NCBI RefSeq assembly: GCF_034471385.1
Contig: NZ_JARGYU010000002.1
Location: 62,001-126,000, forward strand
Direction of reading: 5' to 3'
DNA length: 64,000 bases
Origin: Lyticum sinuosum
Lineage (GTDB): Bacteria > Pseudomonadota > Alphaproteobacteria > Rickettsiales > Midichloriaceae
The notes beneath the pieces are model-generated. The model did no database searches. It was given only the letters and a program-made list of their open reading frames with translations, and had not been told where the DNA came from. Positions 54,675 through 63,315 of this stretch are shown piece after piece. Position 1 is the stretch's first letter; every line of letters begins with the position of its first letter. The position numbers and the translations under genes are program-made.

Positions 54675-54773
54675 ATAAACAATCGAGAATTGTACTATAA
54701 AATATGTATTATAACAATATAGTATGATAATCTTATATAAGATAATTAATAATCTAATGATGATAAAATTTCT

Positions 54774-55112
54774 ATGACTTATGTAATTACAGAAGATTGT
54801 ATACGTTGTAAATATACAGATTGTGTTGAAATATGTCCTGTTGACTGTTTTTATGAAGGTCCTAATATGTTAGTAATTAATCCAGATGAATGCATTGATT
54901 GCGGAGTTTGTGAACCAGAATGCCCTATTGGAGCAATAAAACCTGATAATAACGAACCAGACCTTCAAAAATGGTTAGAAATCAATAGAAAATATGCTAA
55001 AGAATGGCCTAAAATTACAAAGAAAATAGATCCTATGCCTAATGCTAAGGAATATGATGGTGTAGAAAATAAATATGAAAAATTCTTTGAAGATTATAAT
55101 AATAAATCATGA
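54774..55112 (+). CDS. fdxA: 7Fe ferredoxin FdxA
   Basis: A small electron carrier with one [3Fe-4S] and one [4Fe-4S] cluster. Cysteine motifs: CIRCKYTDCVEICPVDCFYEG, longer second form CIDCGVCEPECPIGAI. The pattern and the C-terminal extension (PDLQKWLEINRKYAKEWPKITKK) match the alphaproteobacterial FdxA family. Length (112) is normal. It stops with TGA. The electron partner is unknown. Confidence 0.95.
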   Translation: MTYVITEDCIRCKYTDCVEICPVDCFYEGPNMLVINPDECIDCGVCEPECPIGAIKPDNNEPDLQKWLEINRKYAKEWPKITKKIDPMPNAKEYDGVENKYEKFFEDYNNKS

Positions 55113-55269
55113 TGAAAATGATATATATAAAAATATATAAACATATACATAAAAACGTATATAAAAATATAAATATTATAAAATATTATAATAAAATAAT
55201 AAAAACTTAGATATATAAATAGAATCTTGAAAAATTCTTAAAAAATACAAATTATATCAGTAAATTTTA

Positions 55270-56292
55270 TTATTGTTCAAGTGAAGATTCACTACCACTC
55301 ACTATTTCTGAAATCTCTTTAGTTATACTTTCTTGTCTAGCATTATTATAATAATTCTTTAATTTATTGATTGCTTTTTCTGAGTTTCGCCTAGCATTAT
55401 CCATAGCTATCATACGTGCATTATGTTCTGCAAGTTTAGCATTAACTAAAATTTGATAAATTTTAGCTTCTATGTAATTTAGAATAAGATTAGATAAAAT
55501 TTTGACTGGCTCAGGATCAAAATACAAATATTTATCACTTTTTTTTATATTATAAGTAGATTTTTCATTTTTTATAAATTTTGTGACAGGCCATATAGAA
55601 CAAACTTCTAATCTTTGCTTAGACACTGATTCATTATGGTTATAAACTATAGAGCAATCTTCATAATCACATACTGTCATTTCATGAAAAATAGGCAAAA
55701 TAATAGCTTTTCTTATACTTTCAAAATTTATATTTTTATCTAAAAAACATGAACAGATATGGCTATCTCTTATACAACCCAATTTTATCATATTTTGAAT
55801 TGCATCATTTGCCTTAGATCCTATAGTAATATAATCTATTTCATGATTAACACTATCAGTAGAATTATGTATATCAGCAGATAATATTTGTGATTTTTTT
55901 ATAGGAAGAGAATTATATTGACCACAAAGCCCACGATCTCCTGATATCACAATAATTAGATGCCTCTTGTTTTTAGTACCACTTTTATCAACTACAAATT
56001 TTCTTTTATGAAATGTTAAAGGAATATCATTTAAAGATAACTGATCATCAGAACGAAGCATTTTCGCATCTTTATATAAATCAGAAAATTTATTAAAAGA
56101 ACGACAATTTTCAAATTCACTTTCATCAATTGAGCTAATGATTTCATGAACTTTATTCATATGATCAATTGATTTAGTATATATCTTCTGTAATTGCTTT
56201 GCCCTAGCAGCTGAAATAAACTGCATAGCATCAGTTATTTTTTTTGAAGATTCAATACTTTTTATTCGAGTTTTAATTGCTCTTAAACTCAT
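55270..56292 (-). CDS. atpG: ATP synthase F1 gamma subunit
   Basis: AtpG is the rotor shaft of F1. The N-terminal helix (SLRAIKTRIKSIESSKKITDAMQFISAA) and C-terminal helix (RMIAMDNARRNSEKAINKL) that form the coiled-coil shaft are conserved, and the globular core has VISGDRGLCGQYN. Length is 340 against about 290, with an insertion at residues about 60-105 that replaces a shorter loop. It follows atpA by 95 bases. atpD and atpC, the usual next genes, are missing; fdxA converges from the other side. Confidence 0.93.
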   Translation of the reverse strand: MSLRAIKTRIKSIESSKKITDAMQFISAARAKQLQKIYTKSIDHMNKVHEIISSIDESEFENCRSFNKFSDLYKDAKMLRSDDQLSLNDIPLTFHKRKFVVDKSGTKNKRHLIIVISGDRGLCGQYNSLPIKKSQILSADIHNSTDSVNHEIDYITIGSKANDAIQNMIKLGCIRDSHICSCFLDKNINFESIRKAIILPIFHEMTVCDYEDCSIVYNHNESVSKQRLEVCSIWPVTKFIKNEKSTYNIKKSDKYLYFDPEPVKILSNLILNYIEAKIYQILVNAKLAEHNARMIAMDNARRNSEKAINKLKNYYNNARQESITKEISEIVSGSESSLEQ

Positions 56293-56387
56293 AATTTTTT
56301 ATTATTTATCATTAACTTTATCATTAACTATAAAAATTCAAATATAAATATTATTTTCTTTAATATCTTTAATATTATTAGTTTTTA

Positions 56388-57950
56388 TTATGCAACAACT
56401 GGATTATATAATTCTAAGCGATTTTCTATAAATTGATGTAATTTATCTTCAATTTCTTTAGAAATTGCTTTTTTATCATATATTTCATCTAATATATCCT
56501 GAGAATGCTCTCGTATTTCTTTCATAATATACCCAACAAATGATAGAACATTATCTATATCAATTTTTTCTAAATATCCTTTTATACCAATAAACAATGC
56601 TATTACTTCTTCCTCCATTGTAAATGTTTCATTATCATCTTGTTTTAATAATTCTGTCAATCTACGACCCCTTTGTAATAAATTTTGTGTTGATATATCA
56701 AGATCGGAAGCCATTTGAGAAAACGACTCCATCTCACGATATTGAGCAAGATCTAACTTTATCCCTCCTGAAACTTGTTTTATAGCTTTATCTTGTGCAG
56801 CAGAACTTACTCTACTAACTGATATACCTATATTTATAGCAGGTCTTATACCTTTATTAAAGAGCTCAGTTTCAAGAAATATCTGACCATCAGTTATTGA
56901 TATAACATTTGTTGGTATATAAGCAGAAACATCTCCAGCGCTAGTCTCAATAATAGGCAGTGCTGTTAATGATCCACCACCTTTATCATCAGACATTTTT
57001 GCTGCTCTCTCAAGTAATCTTGAATGAATAAAGAATATATCTCCAGGATATGCTTCGCGTCCAGGTGGTCTTCTTAAAAGCAAAGACATTTGACGATATG
57101 CTACTGCATGTTTACTTAAATCATCATAAATAACTAAAGAATGCATTCCATTATCACGAAAATACTCTCCTATAGTACATCCTGTATATGGAGCCAAGAA
57201 TTGCATAGGAGCTGGATCTGATGCACTTGCTACAACAACTGTTGTGTATTCCATTGCACCTTCTTCTGTTAATTTTTTGACTAATTTAGCAACAGATGAC
57301 ATTTTTTGCCCAATACATACATAAATACAATATATTTTTTCATATGGAATTTTAGCTTTTTCATTTATCTTTTTCTGATTTAATACTGCACTTATTGCAA
57401 CAGAAGTTTTTCCTGTTTGACGATCTCCTATAATCAATTCTCTTTGTCCTTTCCCAACTGGGATAAGACTATCAATAGCTTTTATACCAGTATACATTGG
57501 CTCATGAATTGAACGACGAGATATTATATCAGGTGCTGGAGATTCAATTGATCTAATAACAATATTTTTAGTATTTGCTGTTATAGGATCAAGTCCATCT
57601 ATTGGTCTTCCTATTCCATCTACAACTCTTCCTAATAATGGTTTTCCACAGTATACTTCTGGATTATCAGCGATGTATCTCACTTTATCTCCTTCTTTGA
57701 TGCTTGAATCACTACCTATTATAACAACACCAATGCTATTTTTTTCTAAATTTAGCACTAATCCTCTTGTTTTGGATGGACAATCAAACTCAACAACAGC
57801 ATTAATTTTAATACTATTTAATCCGTAAACTCTTGCAATACCATCTGCAACTTTGATAACAACACCTTCATTTTCTAAAGTTGCTTTATCAGTCATTATA
57901 AATGAATTTATCTCATTTTTTATTATATTTGCTAATTCTGTAGGATTCAT
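56388..57950 (-). CDS. atpA: ATP synthase F1 alpha subunit
   Basis: AtpA is the non-catalytic nucleotide-binding subunit of F1. GDRQTGKTS (Walker A, near residue 170), DGIARVYGL, the SYS-type loop VSRVSSAAQDKAIKQVSGGIKL with the arginine finger, and RLTELLKQDDNETFTMEEEV in the C-terminal domain. Length (520) is normal. The ATG gives the usual N-terminus for binding delta. It lies 307 bases behind atpH. Confidence 0.97.
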   Translation of the reverse strand: MNPTELANIIKNEINSFIMTDKATLENEGVVIKVADGIARVYGLNSIKINAVVEFDCPSKTRGLVLNLEKNSIGVVIIGSDSSIKEGDKVRYIADNPEVYCGKPLLGRVVDGIGRPIDGLDPITANTKNIVIRSIESPAPDIISRRSIHEPMYTGIKAIDSLIPVGKGQRELIIGDRQTGKTSVAISAVLNQKKINEKAKIPYEKIYCIYVCIGQKMSSVAKLVKKLTEEGAMEYTTVVVASASDPAPMQFLAPYTGCTIGEYFRDNGMHSLVIYDDLSKHAVAYRQMSLLLRRPPGREAYPGDIFFIHSRLLERAAKMSDDKGGGSLTALPIIETSAGDVSAYIPTNVISITDGQIFLETELFNKGIRPAINIGISVSRVSSAAQDKAIKQVSGGIKLDLAQYREMESFSQMASDLDISTQNLLQRGRRLTELLKQDDNETFTMEEEVIALFIGIKGYLEKIDIDNVLSFVGYIMKEIREHSQDILDEIYDKKAISKEIEDKLHQFIENRLELYNPVVA

Positions 57951-58257
57951 AAATTTTTTCTAATTTTTTTCTTAATTAACTTATAATACTATCATCATAA
58001 ATTGTTAAAGTTAAAATTTTAGTATTATAATAATAAATAATATATTTTTTATTTTAAAGGTTGGATTAGCCAAGCACTAAATCACATAATACCTTTAATA
58101 AATATAAAAGTATTTATAAAAAATAAATAATTAATTTTAGTGGGAATAAAATATTAAATTAAGTTGTATAATTTGTATAATATATAGTTTTTTATCAATT
58201 AAATTAAATACCTATATCAATGAATATAATAAACAATAAAATATAAAATTCTATATA
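57951..58257. other. 307-base spacer inside the atpH-atpA unit
   Basis: atpH and atpA are normally a few bases apart; here the gap is 307. It contains a G+C-richer patch at 58058-58090 with a short palindrome TTGG-ATTAG-CCAA; the remainder is A+T-rich. No open frame of note. It probably results from spacer expansion or loss of intervening sequence. Confidence 0.5.
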
Positions 58258-58809
58258 TTAATTACAAAATTCTTTTTTGAGTTTAGATAATCTAGATGAT
58301 AAAGATAAATCTAAAACTTTATCATTCATTCTAAATAAAATTCCACTTATCAACTTTTTATTTATTTTAAAAGTTGTTAGTATTTTATTATTCGGATATT
58401 TTTTCTCCATTATTTTTACTATAGAATTTTTATAATCTTCAGATATTTCATATGCTGATTCTACACTAAAAAGTACAAAACCATCTTGTAAGTTATGGAT
58501 TTCTCTTACTTTTGATATAATTGCACCAAGAAGATTAAGATTTCTATTTCTAATCAAAATAGATATAAAGACTTGTGCTTCTCTTGATAAAAAGAAACCA
58601 TGATTTTCCCAAGATTTTTTTATGGTACTCACTATTTTCTTCAAGAGTATCATAGGAGATTCAGGATTTAAAAAAACATAACTAGAATCACCAACTCTAA
58701 TAAAAGCTTGATATACTTGATCAAGTTCATTTAATATCGTTGTTGAAATTTCTCTATCTTTATAAAGACATGTAAATGCCTTGGAATAATTATCTATTAT
58801 TTTTTGCAA
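58258..58809 (-). CDS. atpH: ATP synthase F1 delta subunit
   Basis: AtpH links F1 to the stator stalk. Divergent, but the layout fits: NYSKAFTCLY start (cf. RYAKALF), a helical N-terminal domain (to about residue 105) and a C-terminal motif LISGILFRMNDKVLDLSLSSRLSKL, which matches the family's GGxxxxxGxxxxDxSxxxxL block. The start is TTG at 58809. Length (183) is normal. Position upstream of atpA supports the call. Confidence 0.88.
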   Translation of the reverse strand: MQKIIDNYSKAFTCLYKDREISTTILNELDQVYQAFIRVGDSSYVFLNPESPMILLKKIVSTIKKSWENHGFFLSREAQVFISILIRNRNLNLLGAIISKVREIHNLQDGFVLFSVESAYEISEDYKNSIVKIMEKKYPNNKILTTFKINKKLISGILFRMNDKVLDLSLSSRLSKLKKEFCN

Positions 58810-59228
58810 CTTTTGACTTAAATAAAGATGATATTATAAAATAACTTCATCTAATTTTAAACAAAATTTATTAATTGTGCAAGATAGTTTTTTAATAAAC
58901 TAAATTTTACTATATTTAAATAATATTCATCATAGAATAATTCATTTGATGTATCTTATAAATTTGATATAATTTTATAATTTAATTTAGTTTATTATAA
59001 ATTATTCAATATTTAGTTTTATAAACAAATTTATAATTAATTACAAGTATAAAAGTTTTAACTTCAACAAATTTAACTTCAACAAATTTAACTTTAACAA
59101 ATTTAACTTCAACAAACTTAACTTTAACAAACTTAACTTCAACAAATTTATAATTAATTATAAGTATTAAAGTTTTAACTTTAATAAAAAATAAATATTA
59201 TATGAATTAGTATAATAATAATATAATT
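58810..59228. other. 419-base divergent spacer between atpH and sucD
   Basis: It contains the promoters of both genes and, at 59025-59182, a duplication with a 15-bp minisatellite. sucC is absent from it. The first 200 bases are A+T-rich without repeats. Confidence 0.6.
59025..59182 (+). repeat. 15-bp minisatellite inside a 117-bp duplication, upstream of sucD
   Basis: Six head-to-tail units of TTAACTTCAACAAAT (59058-59147), with C/T alternation at two positions, so types alternate rather than being random. The array is framed by a 40-base block at 59025-59064 that recurs at 59142-59181 with two mismatches (period 117). The array begins 171 bases and ends 82 bases before the sucD start. Confidence 0.95.
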
Positions 59229-60113
59229 ATGGGAATTCTAATAGATAAGTATACAAAAGTCATATGTCAAGGTTTTACTGGGCATCATGGAACATTTCAC
59301 TCAAAATGTGATATAGATTATGGAACTAAAATAGTGGGAGGTGTAACACCTGGAAAGGGTGGTACAAATCATCTTAATCTTCCAGTATTTAATACTGTTA
59401 TTGAAGCAAAAAAAATAACAAAAGCTAATGCGAGTGTAATTTATGTTCCTCCTTTAACAGCTGCTGAGGCAATATTAGAAGCAATAGATGCACAGATTGA
59501 TCTTATTATTTGTATAACTGAAGGTATTCCTATACATGATATGCTTATAGTAAAGCAAGTTCTAAAAAATAGCTCATCTATACTCATAGGTCCAAATTCT
59601 CCAGGTATTATTGTACCAGGAGTATGTAAAATAGGGATAATGCCTAGTAATATATATAAAATGGGAAAAATAGGAATTGTGTCTTGTTCTGGAACTTTAG
59701 CTTATGAAACATCATATCAATTAACAAAATCTAATATTGGTCAATCAACCTGTATTGGTATAGGTGGTGATCCAATATCTGGCATTAATTTCTCAGATGT
59801 AATTCAACTTTTCATTGAAGATGAAAACACAGATATTATAATAATGATTGGTGAAATAGGTGGTGAATTAGAAATAGAAGCAGCTAAAATGTATAAAAAT
59901 TTAAAGAAAAAAAAACCAATTGTTGGTTTTATCGCAGGAATTTCAGCACCACATGGTAAGAGAATGGGACATGCAGGAGCAATTATATCTAATATTAATG
60001 AGACTGCGGAAGCTAAAATTAATGCAATGCAAGATGCTGGAATAGAAGTTGCGAGATCATTAAGTGAAATAGTTAATATTACTAAAAAAATTACTAAAAA
60101 ACTTATATATTAA
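59229..60113 (+). CDS. sucD: Succinyl-CoA ligase alpha subunit
   Basis: SucD binds CoA and carries the phosphohistidine of the TCA-cycle enzyme. CoA-binding GFTGHHGTFHSK and GGVTPGKGG, SCSGTLAYETSYQLT, GIGGDPISG, and the active His in RMGHAGAI are all present. Length (294) is normal. The beta-subunit gene sucC, normally just upstream, is not within the window, so the complex is encoded at two places. Confidence 0.96.
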   Translation: MGILIDKYTKVICQGFTGHHGTFHSKCDIDYGTKIVGGVTPGKGGTNHLNLPVFNTVIEAKKITKANASVIYVPPLTAAEAILEAIDAQIDLIICITEGIPIHDMLIVKQVLKNSSSILIGPNSPGIIVPGVCKIGIMPSNIYKMGKIGIVSCSGTLAYETSYQLTKSNIGQSTCIGIGGDPISGINFSDVIQLFIEDENTDIIIMIGEIGGELEIEAAKMYKNLKKKKPIVGFIAGISAPHGKRMGHAGAIISNINETAEAKINAMQDAGIEVARSLSEIVNITKKITKKLIY

Positions 60114-60139
60114 TAATTTTATGCTTATTTATTTTATGT

Positions 60140-60844
60140 TTATTGAGTTATGAGAAATTTTATAATATTTATTTCTAAACTCTTTAATGCTTTAATAGCT
60201 AATATCTCTTCAATATTTTTATATGCACCATAGAAACCATAAAGAGAATCGGATGTACGAAATCCGTTATCTTCATATATTTCACCAGAATATATAATTA
60301 AACATTTATTATCATTATTTCTATCATAAATACCATCTTTATATATTTCCTGATTTATTTTTTTATAATTATTATTAATATTTGATATATTTGATATATT
60401 ATTCGAACACAAAATATATTTAATCCATAAATTAGTGCGAATTAATTTAGCAGAAGAATCAATTTGAATACCAACATTTTTTCTCGTATATTTATATGAA
60501 ATATATAAATGTAATGGTATTATGTTTGTATATAAATTAATATTTACATTATTTTCATTATTTTTGAATAAAATAAAATCATTGATTTTATTTACTATAT
60601 TATAAGCATGATATTTCATTATATATGCTTGTTCATCAATTTTAGGTTGATCAAATTTAACATTATCAAGATTTACAATATCTTTCAAAATTACTTCTGA
60701 ATAAATTATAGAATTTTTTTTTAAAGAATTTTTCTTTAAATTTGTGTTAATATTAATATTATTACTATTATAACTATTATTCTTTGAGCAAGAATTTAAA
60801 ATTAAAATAATAAAAAAAATACTGAATATATTATTTATATTCAT
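60140..60844 (-). CDS. Lipoprotein of unknown function
   Basis: 234 residues. A hydrophobic start with lipobox ILNSC (residues about 15-19) predicts a lipoprotein. Then an Asn/Ser-rich spacer, a region with SEVILKDIVNLDNVKFDQPK, a mid-section rich in beta-type residues, and the C-terminal YGFYGAYKNIEEILAIKALKS, which looks better conserved than the rest. It converges with sucD, 26 bases apart. No family recognised. Length, lipobox and Asn insertion typical of this genome argue that it is a real gene. Confidence 0.55.
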   Translation of the reverse strand: MNINNIFSIFFIILILNSCSKNNSYNSNNININTNLKKNSLKKNSIIYSEVILKDIVNLDNVKFDQPKIDEQAYIMKYHAYNIVNKINDFILFKNNENNVNINLYTNIIPLHLYISYKYTRKNVGIQIDSSAKLIRTNLWIKYILCSNNISNISNINNNYKKINQEIYKDGIYDRNNDNKCLIIYSGEIYEDNGFRTSDSLYGFYGAYKNIEEILAIKALKSLEINIIKFLITQ

Positions 60845-60960
60845 AAATTTTAAGTAAAATTAAATAATGTTTTTAAAATAGATAAATTTCTATAAAATAC
60901 TTATATAATAATTGTCTTATTAATTTTATATATTATTCGATTCTACTTACAGAAATAATG

Positions 60961-60989
60961 TTGACAAGGATAATTTGTGTATTTATATA
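60961..60989 (+). promoter_or_regulatory. Candidate promoter of tRNA-Thr
   Basis: TTGACA (perfect -35, 60961-60966), 17 bases, TATATA (60984-60989), about 90 bases before the tRNA. Another A+T-rich -10 (TATAAT at 60991) would be too far from the -35. Confidence 0.45.
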
Positions 60990-61078
60990 TTATAATGCTT
61001 ATATATTATTGTTTTATATATTATTTATCAATTAATATGTTATTACATATTATATAACTTACTATATAAATAAATATA

Positions 61079-61153
61079 GCCGTCATAGCACAGTGGTAGT
61101 GCATTTCATTGGTAATGAAAAGGTCGCGGATTCGATTCCCGCTGACGGCACCA
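61079..61153 (+). tRNA. tRNA-Thr (anticodon GGT)
   Basis: A full cloverleaf: acceptor GCCGTCA/TGACGGC, D-arm GCAC-AGTGGTA-GTGC, anticodon stem TTTCA/TGAAA with loop TTGGTAA (anticodon 61111-61113), five-base variable region, and T-arm GCGGA-TTCGATT-CCCGC. CCA is encoded. It reads ACC and ACU. The pair closing the T-loop (53-61), nearly always G-C, is A and C here. D-loop is short. No neighbouring tRNA or rRNA. Confidence 0.95.
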
Positions 61154-61589
61154 GTATATAGCATTAGCATATTCATACTACTTACTATTTTTTTAAAAAT
61201 TTACAATCTTTTAGTTGTATCTTTGTTTATTTTACATGTTATTTTACATGTATTTTATAAATTTTTAATCAGTAAATTAACGCTAAAACATACTAAATTC
61301 GCAGCATATTAATTTCTTCTCTTATTTAATATAAAAAATAATATTTTTATATTTTTAGATATTTTTGCTTCGTTATCATGCATTTTTATTCAAATTTTAT
61401 TCAAAAATTATATATTTTGTAAAATTTTATATTTTTTAATACTTCCATAATTTCATATATCATATATATCATTATTATAGTATTTTTATATTTTAATATT
61501 TGAAATAATTTTTCGACATATACTATTAAAATATTATATTTTTATTATTAAATTTAATTAATAATTAATTTCATTGTAAATGTATTTAT
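61154..61589. other. 436-base spacer between tRNA-Thr and lpxB
   Basis: A 12-base tandem duplication TTATTTTACATG lies at 61227-61250. TTGAAA (61500-61505) with an 18-base spacing to TATTAA (61524-61529) could be the lpxB promoter. The open frame starting at 61109 overlaps the tRNA and is not a gene. The rest is A+T-rich and featureless. Confidence 0.5.
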
Positions 61590-63230
61590 ATGGTATCACT
61601 CAAAATTATGATAGTTGCTTGTGAAGATTCTGGAGATGGATTAGGTGCTAGTCTTATGGAAGATCTTTGTCATCCAAAGATGAAAAAATTCTTTGGAGAT
61701 CAAATAATAAATAAATATATAGATATTTTATCTATAAATAATAAATCTGATTTAGATGGATTACCTCCAAATCATGAAAAAATAGAATTTGAATTCGCAG
61801 GAATGGGAGGAGAAAAAATGGTTGATTCTGGACTAATCCAAATAGCTCAATATGATAATATTTCTATCATAGGACTAATAGAAGCATTATTTATTGTAAA
61901 AAATGCTTATTTTTTAATGAAAAAATTAATTCTTTTTGCTGAAGATTATAAACCAGATCTGATTATTACTATAGATGCTCCAGGATTCAATTTTCATTTA
62001 GTGAAAAATTTAAGAAAATCAAAAATATTACAACAAAATCCACCAAAATATATACATTATGTAGCGCCAACAGTTTGGGCACGAAAACCCCAAAGAGCTA
62101 TAATAGCTGCCAAATTATTCGATCATATAATGCTTATTATGCCATTTGAGGATAAATTTTTTCAACATATGTCACACTCATATGTTGGACATTATTTAGC
62201 AATAAATAATAAAGAGAATTTTGCATCTATATCTTGTTTAGAAAATAAAATTTTGGAATCAAATAATAAATCAATACAAAATAATATATCAACATTATAT
62301 AATAATTTAGATATTAGTAATCCAATTAATAAAATTGATAATGATTGTAAATATTACAAAGATAAATATATCACTCAAAAAGATATACAAGAAGATGTGA
62401 TATTAAATATATTTAATGATATGAATCATAAAAAATGTATAAGTATAATGATAGGAAGTCGTAAAAATGAAATAAAAAATCACATAACAATTATAACACA
62501 ATCTATCATTGATTTAGTTGATATTATTTTTAATAAAGGTAATAAAGAAAATAATCAATATAAATATAATATAAAAGAGATTATATTCATATTTCACACT
62601 ACTTTTAAGCTAAAAAATTTTCTTATTAAAAAAATTTTAAATTATTTGGATTATAATCCTGATATTCACATAATAGATTTTGATAAAGAATTAAATGTAA
62701 TAAATAATAATAATAAGATTAAAACAAAGAAAGTTAGTATTATTATTGTTGATAATGCTATACAAAAAAAAATTGCACTTTCATATAGCCATTTCGCATG
62801 GGTTAAATCTGGAACTGTTACAATTGAAGTCGCAATTGCTAAAGTTCCTATGTTGACTTTTTATTGCTTATCACGAGTTACTGAATTTATTTTAAAATGG
62901 CAAATAAAAAAAAACCAATTCTTTAATTTGATTAATATTATTAATACTATCGATGATGTTGATATTAATAATAAAAGTATTACACAATATAATTATGAAT
63001 TTATATCAAATACTACTTCCAGTAATATATTAATACCTGAATTAATAGGCAGGGATAAATTCAATGTATCTAATATTTTATTTTATACACTTTCAGTATT
63101 AAAAAATGATGATATAAAATTACAATTTAAAAAAGTATACAATTCAGCGTTAAATAAACTAGTATCTCCAGGAAAATTTTCTCCTGCAAAATCTATAATA
63201 AAAAAAATACTAGATTGGAAGATTTTTTAA
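61590..63230 (+). CDS. lpxB: Lipid-A-disaccharide synthase
   Basis: LpxB joins UDP-2,3-diacylglucosamine and lipid X on the way to lipid A. MIVACEDSGDGLGASLMEDL corresponds to the family's N-terminal AGExSGD block, with Cys-Glu-Asp-Ser. Further motifs: FAGMGGEKMVDSGL, ISIIGLIEALF, TIDAPGFNFHL, YVAPTVWARKPQRA, MPFEDKFF, and near the end VKSGTVTIEVAIAKVPM. Length is 546 against about 385-400; a long Asn/Lys-rich insertion (residues about 205-275) splits the GT-B halves. It pairs with lpxK at 26 kb to show that lipid A is made. Confidence 0.92.
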   Translation: MVSLKIMIVACEDSGDGLGASLMEDLCHPKMKKFFGDQIINKYIDILSINNKSDLDGLPPNHEKIEFEFAGMGGEKMVDSGLIQIAQYDNISIIGLIEALFIVKNAYFLMKKLILFAEDYKPDLIITIDAPGFNFHLVKNLRKSKILQQNPPKYIHYVAPTVWARKPQRAIIAAKLFDHIMLIMPFEDKFFQHMSHSYVGHYLAINNKENFASISCLENKILESNNKSIQNNISTLYNNLDISNPINKIDNDCKYYKDKYITQKDIQEDVILNIFNDMNHKKCISIMIGSRKNEIKNHITIITQSIIDLVDIIFNKGNKENNQYKYNIKEIIFIFHTTFKLKNFLIKKILNYLDYNPDIHIIDFDKELNVINNNNKIKTKKVSIIIVDNAIQKKIALSYSHFAWVKSGTVTIEVAIAKVPMLTFYCLSRVTEFILKWQIKKNQFFNLINIINTIDDVDINNKSITQYNYEFISNTTSSNILIPELIGRDKFNVSNILFYTLSVLKNDDIKLQFKKVYNSALNKLVSPGKFSPAKSIIKKILDWKIF

Positions 63231-63315
63231 AAAAAATAGAATTATATAAGAATTATATACAAAATACTCAATAATTATATACTAGAATATATATAAATAT
63301 ATTATTTAATATTAT

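Noticed and set aside
59058..59147. CRISPR-like array
   Set aside because: The 15-base units are directly adjacent with no spacers and there are no cas genes; it is a minisatellite.
61109..61312. 67-codon frame starting inside tRNA-Thr
   Set aside because: It begins in the tRNA anticodon arm and has no ribosome-binding site or family resemblance; the hydrophobic text is what A+T-rich DNA gives by chance.
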